NCBI GenBank assembly: GCA_013001365.1 | Contig: JABDMQ010000349.1 | Span: forward strand, 1 to 9,924 | Source: Flavobacteriaceae bacterium | Lineage (GTDB): Bacteria; Bacteroidota; Bacteroidia; Flavobacteriales; Flavobacteriaceae | Length of the DNA stretch: 9,924 nucleotides | Direction of reading: 5' to 3' | Part shown: positions 6,550 to 9,924 of the stretch, piece by piece | How positions within the stretch are numbered: the first letter of the stretch is position 1 | Layout of the letters: each line of letters starts with the position of its first letter | Notes under the pieces: model-generated | The model's database searches: none | Told to the model about the DNA's origin: nothing | Seen by the model: only the letters and a program-made list of their open reading frames with translations | Made by a program: the position numbers and the translations under genes

Positions 6550-6982
6550 AAAAATCAAAAATATATTCATTGAAGGTGGTATTCCACCAGAAAAGATTGC
6601 GCAGTCTATTTCTAATCATAAATCCAAGACAGGAATAGGTGCCCACGACATATTTTTGGGTCAAGTCCGTGCAGATAAAATAGGAAACAAAATGGTGGGC
6701 GCAATCGAATTTTCTGCTCAAGAGGAAATGGCAAATGAAGTCTGTCACGAAATAAGGGAAGCGGTTTTTGATAAATTTCCAGTTAACTGTTTGCATATCT
6801 ACCATAGTTTGGGGAAGGTTGTGGTAGGAGAAATTTGTTTTTTTGTTTTTGTTTCTTCAGGACATCGAGATGAAGTCTTTGAATCCATGCCCTTTTTGGT
6901 TAATGAAATTAAGGCAAAAGTGCCAATTTTTGGGAAAGAGATTTTTGAGGACGAAACGCATCAATGGAAGATAAATAAATAG
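6539..6982 (+). CDS. moaE: Molybdopterin synthase catalytic subunit MoaE
   Basis: Large subunit of MPT synthase, which with thiocarboxylated MoaD turns cyclic pyranopterin monophosphate into molybdopterin. The protein is 147 residues, the usual size. Family motifs are HDIFLGQVRAD (36-46), AIEFSAQEEMA (55-65), the IYHSLGKVVVGE strand (87-98), SSGHRDEVFE (106-115) and IKAKVPIFGKE (124-134). Lys125 aligns with the essential Lys119 of the E. coli enzyme. The second important E. coli lysine (126, in PFWK) aligns by eye with Gly132, with Lys133 right after it; this may be a subfamily variant. The gene overlaps moeB by 11 bp and is followed 2 bp later by the moaC-moaB fusion, in keeping with coupled expression of the synthase and its activator. 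Confidence 0.93.
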   Translation: MKNKKIKNIFIEGGIPPEKIAQSISNHKSKTGIGAHDIFLGQVRADKIGNKMVGAIEFSAQEEMANEVCHEIREAVFDKFPVNCLHIYHSLGKVVVGEICFFVFVSSGHRDEVFESMPFLVNEIKAKVPIFGKEIFEDETHQWKINK

Positions 6983-6984
6983 TC

Positions 6985-7890
6985 ATGATCGATATTACAC
7001 ATAAATCCAACTCATACCGTATGGCTACTGCGCAGGCTAGGGTTACAGTCAGTAAACAGGAAACGATTAGCGCTATCGAGAACGATAAAGTCCCCAAGGG
7101 AAATGTCTTCGAGATGAGTCGGGCAGCTGGGTTGTTGGCTGTCAAAAGGACGCCAGAAATCCTCCCAGACTGCCACCCACTACCAATTGAGTTCACGGGA
7201 ATTACTTATGAAATTGAAAGATTGGATATCATCATTTCCTGTACCATTAAAACAATCTACAAAACAGGGGTAGAGGTGGAGGCTATGCATGGAGCAAGCG
7301 TGGTGGCGCTCAATCTTTACGATATGCTTAAACCGATAGACAAGGGCATCGAGATCAACAATATTAAATTGCTTTCAAAAAAAGGAGGTAAATCGGATTA
7401 TAAACTAAAAAACATAAACCTGACGGCGGCAGTAATTGTTTGTTCAGATTCGATATCTCGGGGTGATAAGGAAGATCGTGCGGGTAAGGAAATTATGAAG
7501 AATTTAAAAACACACCATGTTTTAGTAAAAGACTATACTATAATTCCAGATAATATGGATATTATACGAGAAAAGTTAAAAGAACATGGGGCAAATGGCA
7601 CGTCAATGGTTATTTATACTGGCGGAACGGGGCTTTCACCCAGAGATCTAACTCCGGAGGCTCTTGCACCACTTTTGGATAACACCATTCCTGGTATTGA
7701 GGAAACCATTAGGCGATATGGACAAGAACGTACAGGTTACGCAATGTTATCGCGAAGTGTTGCCGGAATGATTGGCAATACTCTTGTCCTTGCGTTACCA
7801 GGCTCAACTGCTGGGGCAAGAGAATCCATGCAAGCTGTTTTCCCTGCAGTATTGCATTTGTTTGACATTATTAAAGGATCTAGGCATTAA
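6985..7890 (+). CDS. moaCB: Bifunctional MoaC-MoaB: cyclic pyranopterin monophosphate synthase / molybdopterin adenylyltransferase
   Basis: A natural fusion of 301 residues. Residues 1-140 are MoaC, which closes the pyranopterin ring to form cPMP from the MoaA product. The active-site residues known from E. coli appear kept: Lys38 in PKGNVFE, His64 in LPDCHPLP, Glu97 and Glu99 in KTGVEVEA, Asp113 and Lys116 in LYDMLK, and Lys136 in KKGGKS. Residues 147-301 are a MogA/MoaB-type domain that adenylates molybdopterin. It shows CSDSISRGDKEDRAG (153-167), TGGTGLSPRDLTPEA (212-226), AMLSRSVAG and LALPGSTAG. The N-terminus begins directly at the MIDITHKS strand, about 15 residues later than E. coli MoaC, without touching catalytic residues. 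The gene starts 2 bp after moaE and overlaps moaA by one base. Fused MoaCB proteins are known in Bacteroidota. Confidence 0.93.
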   Translation: MIDITHKSNSYRMATAQARVTVSKQETISAIENDKVPKGNVFEMSRAAGLLAVKRTPEILPDCHPLPIEFTGITYEIERLDIIISCTIKTIYKTGVEVEAMHGASVVALNLYDMLKPIDKGIEINNIKLLSKKGGKSDYKLKNINLTAAVIVCSDSISRGDKEDRAGKEIMKNLKTHHVLVKDYTIIPDNMDIIREKLKEHGANGTSMVIYTGGTGLSPRDLTPEALAPLLDNTIPGIEETIRRYGQERTGYAMLSRSVAGMIGNTLVLALPGSTAGARESMQAVFPAVLHLFDIIKGSRH

Positions 7891-8897
7891 TGGAAGAGCC
7901 ACAAAGCATACTCACCGATACCTTTGATAGAACGCACAGCTACCTTCGCATTTCCCTAACGGAACGGTGCAATCTCCGCTGTTACTATTGTATGCCTGAG
8001 TATGGCGTTCCACTCATGCCCAGACCTGACCTTATGAATTCTGAGGAGCTTTTTGAGATCGCTAAAATATTTGTAGAAGCAGGTGTCAATAAGATTCGGC
8101 TGACAGGAGGAGAGCCTCTAGTCCGCAAGGATTTCCCTGAGATAGTATCATCTCTTGCCACACTTCCCATTACACTTTCCATTACCTCCAATGGAGTGAG
8201 TATAGATCGTCATATGGAGATACTTCAAAAACACAAAATACAAACCATAAATTTAAGTCTAGATACACTTGTCGCCGCCAAATTCAAGAAAATCACCTTT
8301 CGCGATTATTTCGACAAGGTATATACGAATATTTTTAGGCTAATGGATGCTGATTTTAAAGTCAAAATCAATATGGTATTGATGAAAGGAGTCAATGACG
8401 ATGAGATTATTGACTTTATTCAATTTACTAAAAACCACGCTGTAAACGTTCGTTTTATTGAGTTTATGCCATTTGACGGCAATAACTGGAATAGGAAGAA
8501 GACAGTTTCTTTAAAAGAAATATTGAGTCGGATAAAAACCACTTTCGCAAAAGAGGACATCATTAAACTCCCAGATGCGCCAAGCGATACAGCCAAAAAT
8601 TATAAAATTGCGGGATACAAAGGAGAATTTGGTGTTATCAGCACGGTTACGAACCCCTTCTGCGACACCTGTAATCGAATCCGTCTTACTGCCAATGGCC
8701 GAATCAAAAACTGTCTTTTCTCGCCAACGGAAAGTGATTTACTCACTCCATTTCGTGAAGGGCGAGACATAAGGCTGATTATTCAAAAAGCCATGAAAAA
8801 TAAGTTTGCGATGCGCGGGGGATTGAATACTCCACAACAGTTTAATGATCTTAATGAACATTCTGAGAACAGGAGTATGATTCGAATTGGGGGTTAG
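7890..8897 (+). CDS. moaA: GTP 3',8-cyclase MoaA (radical SAM)
   Basis: First committed enzyme of molybdenum cofactor synthesis, converting GTP to (8S)-3',8-cyclo-7,8-dihydroGTP by radical SAM chemistry. The protein is 335 residues, normal length. The SAM [4Fe-4S] cluster motif is C27-NLR-C31-YY-C34, and the SAM-binding stretch LTGGEPLVRKD lies at 71-81. The second, GTP-binding cluster motif is C258-DT-C261 with C275 in GRIKNC. The protein ends SMIRIGG; the C-terminal Gly334-Gly335 is required for activity in characterised MoaA. Start ATG 7890 shares its A with the moaCB stop TAA. It is the last gene of the operon. Placing the first enzyme last and moeA first reverses pathway order, but all are needed together. 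Confidence 0.95.
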   Translation: MEEPQSILTDTFDRTHSYLRISLTERCNLRCYYCMPEYGVPLMPRPDLMNSEELFEIAKIFVEAGVNKIRLTGGEPLVRKDFPEIVSSLATLPITLSITSNGVSIDRHMEILQKHKIQTINLSLDTLVAAKFKKITFRDYFDKVYTNIFRLMDADFKVKINMVLMKGVNDDEIIDFIQFTKNHAVNVRFIEFMPFDGNNWNRKKTVSLKEILSRIKTTFAKEDIIKLPDAPSDTAKNYKIAGYKGEFGVISTVTNPFCDTCNRIRLTANGRIKNCLFSPTESDLLTPFREGRDIRLIIQKAMKNKFAMRGGLNTPQQFNDLNEHSENRSMIRIGG

Positions 8898-9010
8898 GTT
8901 TTGTAAAATCTTTCGAGTTCTAGCTATACAGATACATTCAGATTATCTCGTTACATCAGTTTGGTAAAATTAATAGAAGAGAAAAATGCATAAATTCAAG
9001 AAGACAAATT

Positions 9011-9028
9011 AATTCCGTGCTTCTCCAC
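9011..9028 (+). repeat. Second, isolated copy of the tRNA-Ala 3' end
   Basis: AATTCCGTGCTTCTCCAC has the same orientation as the tRNA-Ala 3' end at 2721-2737 and differs by one inserted T and a CT-to-TG change. It stands alone in intergenic DNA 114 bp after moaA. Together the two copies bracket the entire Moco operon at a distance of about 6.3 kb, as attL/attR of an integrated element would. The inference is tentative because the repeat is short and imperfect. Confidence 0.4.
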
Positions 9029-9039
9029 GCGAGCTCTTC

Positions 9040-9066
9040 AATGCATTTTGCATTAAAAAGTTTTTT
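9040..9066 (+). terminator. Candidate terminator of the Moco operon
   Basis: AATGCA (9040-9045) and TGCATT (9049-9054) form a perfect 6-bp stem with a TTT loop. AAAAAG and then a run of six T and further Ts follow. The A tract between stem and T tract and the AT-rich stem make it a weak terminator for moaA. On the opposite strand the hairpin is not followed by Ts. Confidence 0.4.
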
Positions 9067-9070
9067 ATTT

Positions 9071-9924
9071 TTATGTTTGCTTTTCTACAATATCTATTTT
9101 CGGATCGAAAATCTCAAGGATGAGTTTTTTTAACTCATCGTGATACTTATTGATGGTTTCTTCTGTAATAATGGTATCTTTTTTCTTACTACGAGGACTA
9201 TCTTTCTTGGCAAATTTCAAGAGACCAGGCTTGAGGTTCTTGAAGGAAATTATTCCTGCTTCAAGAGGCTTCTTAAACGAAGTTTGTTTATGTATCATAT
9301 ATGCATATGCTAATACTTGAAAACTCTTGTTGTATTTGTCGTAATCGGTTGTTATATCTTCCCATTCAACAATTTCAACCTTACTCTGCTCTACTTTACC
9401 TGTTTTGTAATCTATTACCCTAAGAACTCCATTGCACTCATCAATACGATCCACAATTCCTCTCATATAAATTGGAAATCCTAATTCAGGTAAACTTACA
9501 GGAACATTTAGTTCTTCTTCAAGAGCAATGATTTTGATCTGACTGCCTTGAGCAATGGATTTTGATTCCATATCGAGATAATTTGATATGTAACGTTTCG
9601 TAATTTCAAAAATGATCAGATTCTTGCCTTTAGAAATATCACCTTTCCGAAATTCTTTGATAAAGAACTTTTTAATCGTGTCATTTATCCCAGATTTCAT
9701 TTGTGCAATGCTCTCTAAAGTAAGAACTTCTGATATGTATGGTTTATATAATTCTTCTAAGGAGTTATGAATGATGGTTCCAAATGTATTGGTTGCCACG
9801 GTTTCTTCAATATCGTCAAACGAATTAATCTGAAGGACCTTGTTAAAATAAAAATCCAGTGGGTTTCTAATGTAGCTTGTCAATGCCGATGGTGAAAAAC
9901 CTTTTTTTGCCAAGTCTTTTAAAT
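9071..9924 (-). CDS. PD-(D/E)XK nuclease domain, probable C-terminus of an AddB-like DNA-repair nuclease (5' part off window)
   Basis: RecB/AddB-family nuclease domain, read leftward from the window edge. Counting from the Leu/TTG codon at 9913 as residue 1, the core motifs are H49 in GTIIHNSLEELY, D155 in GIVDRID, D168 and K170 in VIDYKTGK, and Q199/Y203 in SFQVLAYAYM. This is the order and spacing of the RecB-type nuclease fold. A TTG could be read as a start at 9913, but the frame stays open to the edge (Leu-Lys-Asp before it), and KGFSPSALTSYIRNPLDFYF is typical of the internal junction before the nuclease domain in long Bacteroidota proteins of about 900-1000 residues. I therefore treat it as partial. 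Such proteins act in double-strand break processing with a helicase partner. Stop TAA is at 9073-9071. Confidence 0.82.
   Translation of the reverse strand, partial: LKDLAKKGFSPSALTSYIRNPLDFYFNKVLQINSFDDIEETVATNTFGTIIHNSLEELYKPYISEVLTLESIAQMKSGINDTIKKFFIKEFRKGDISKGKNLIIFEITKRYISNYLDMESKSIAQGSQIKIIALEEELNVPVSLPELGFPIYMRGIVDRIDECNGVLRVIDYKTGKVEQSKVEIVEWEDITTDYDKYNKSFQVLAYAYMIHKQTSFKKPLEAGIISFKNLKPGLLKFAKKDSPRSKKKDTIITEETINKYHDELKKLILEIFDPKIDIVEKQT

Larger units (their letters stand above)
8898..9070. other. Convergent intergenic region, non-coding
   Basis: A 173-bp stretch lies between the convergent moaA and nuclease genes. I see no plausible small gene in it. It holds the second copy of the tRNA-Ala 3'-end repeat (9011-9028) and a hairpin near the right end. 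Upstream of the repeat nothing resembles the D-arm or anticodon arm of a tRNA, so it is not simply a decayed full tRNA gene. Confidence 0.6.

Noticed and set aside
6467..6805. Leftward open frame over the moeB/moaE junction
   Set aside because: It is the reverse-strand shadow of two firmly identified genes.
9071..9913. A complete 280-residue nuclease gene starting at TTG 9913
   Set aside because: The frame is open to the window edge, and the sequence at this TTG looks like the interior of a longer AddB-like protein. It is treated as partial.
1..9924. CRISPR array, insertion sequence, defence or phage module
   Set aside because: No spaced short repeats, transposase, integrase or phage gene is visible on either strand. 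The only cargo between the tRNA repeats is the Moco operon.

Overview
The window looks like chromosomal DNA of a member of the Bacteroidota, most likely a flavobacterium. This rests on AT-rich genes, a TAnnTTTG-type promoter box, overlapping and weakly SD-led genes, a fused MoaC-MoaB protein, a Zn-ligand-free MoeB with a rhodanese tail, and a nuclease C-terminus that resembles Bacteroidota AddB-like proteins. Species cannot be read from the sequence.

Layout. Positions 1-1813 hold a leftward pair: a GNAT acetyltransferase followed, with a TTGA stop/start overlap, by a MATE/DinF-type efflux transporter whose C-terminus runs off the left edge. A 48-bp divergent gap separates this pair from a rightward two-domain universal stress protein. 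That gene is followed after only 3 bp by tRNA-Ala(GGC) and a clear intrinsic terminator (2746-2786). A leader of about 175 bp with a ModE-like operator candidate precedes an eight-gene rightward operon (2961-8897): moeA, a one-domain ModE-type regulator, a TSUP/TauE-SafE membrane transporter, moaD, moeB with rhodanese domain, moaE, a moaC-moaB fusion and moaA. Every junction is an overlap or a 2-bp gap. After a non-coding stretch of 173 bp, a leftward gene for a PD-(D/E)XK nuclease domain runs off the right edge.

How the genes work together. MoaA and the MoaC half convert GTP to cyclic pyranopterin monophosphate. MoaD and MoaE form molybdopterin synthase. MoeB adenylates the MoaD C-terminal Gly-Gly, and its rhodanese domain probably supplies the sulfur. 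The MoaB half adenylates molybdopterin and MoeA inserts molybdate. So one operon covers the route from GTP to Mo-molybdopterin. MobA and the ModABC molybdate importer are not in the window. The ModE-like protein is the obvious candidate regulator. The TSUP protein is the one member whose job is not explained and may move an oxyanion.

The Moco operon is recognisable biology rather than a new system. The points most worth checking are the tRNA-Ala 3'-end repeat that brackets the operon, the ModE-like dyad in its leader, the molybdate-blind ModE paired with a TSUP transporter, and the shifted lysine in MoaE.
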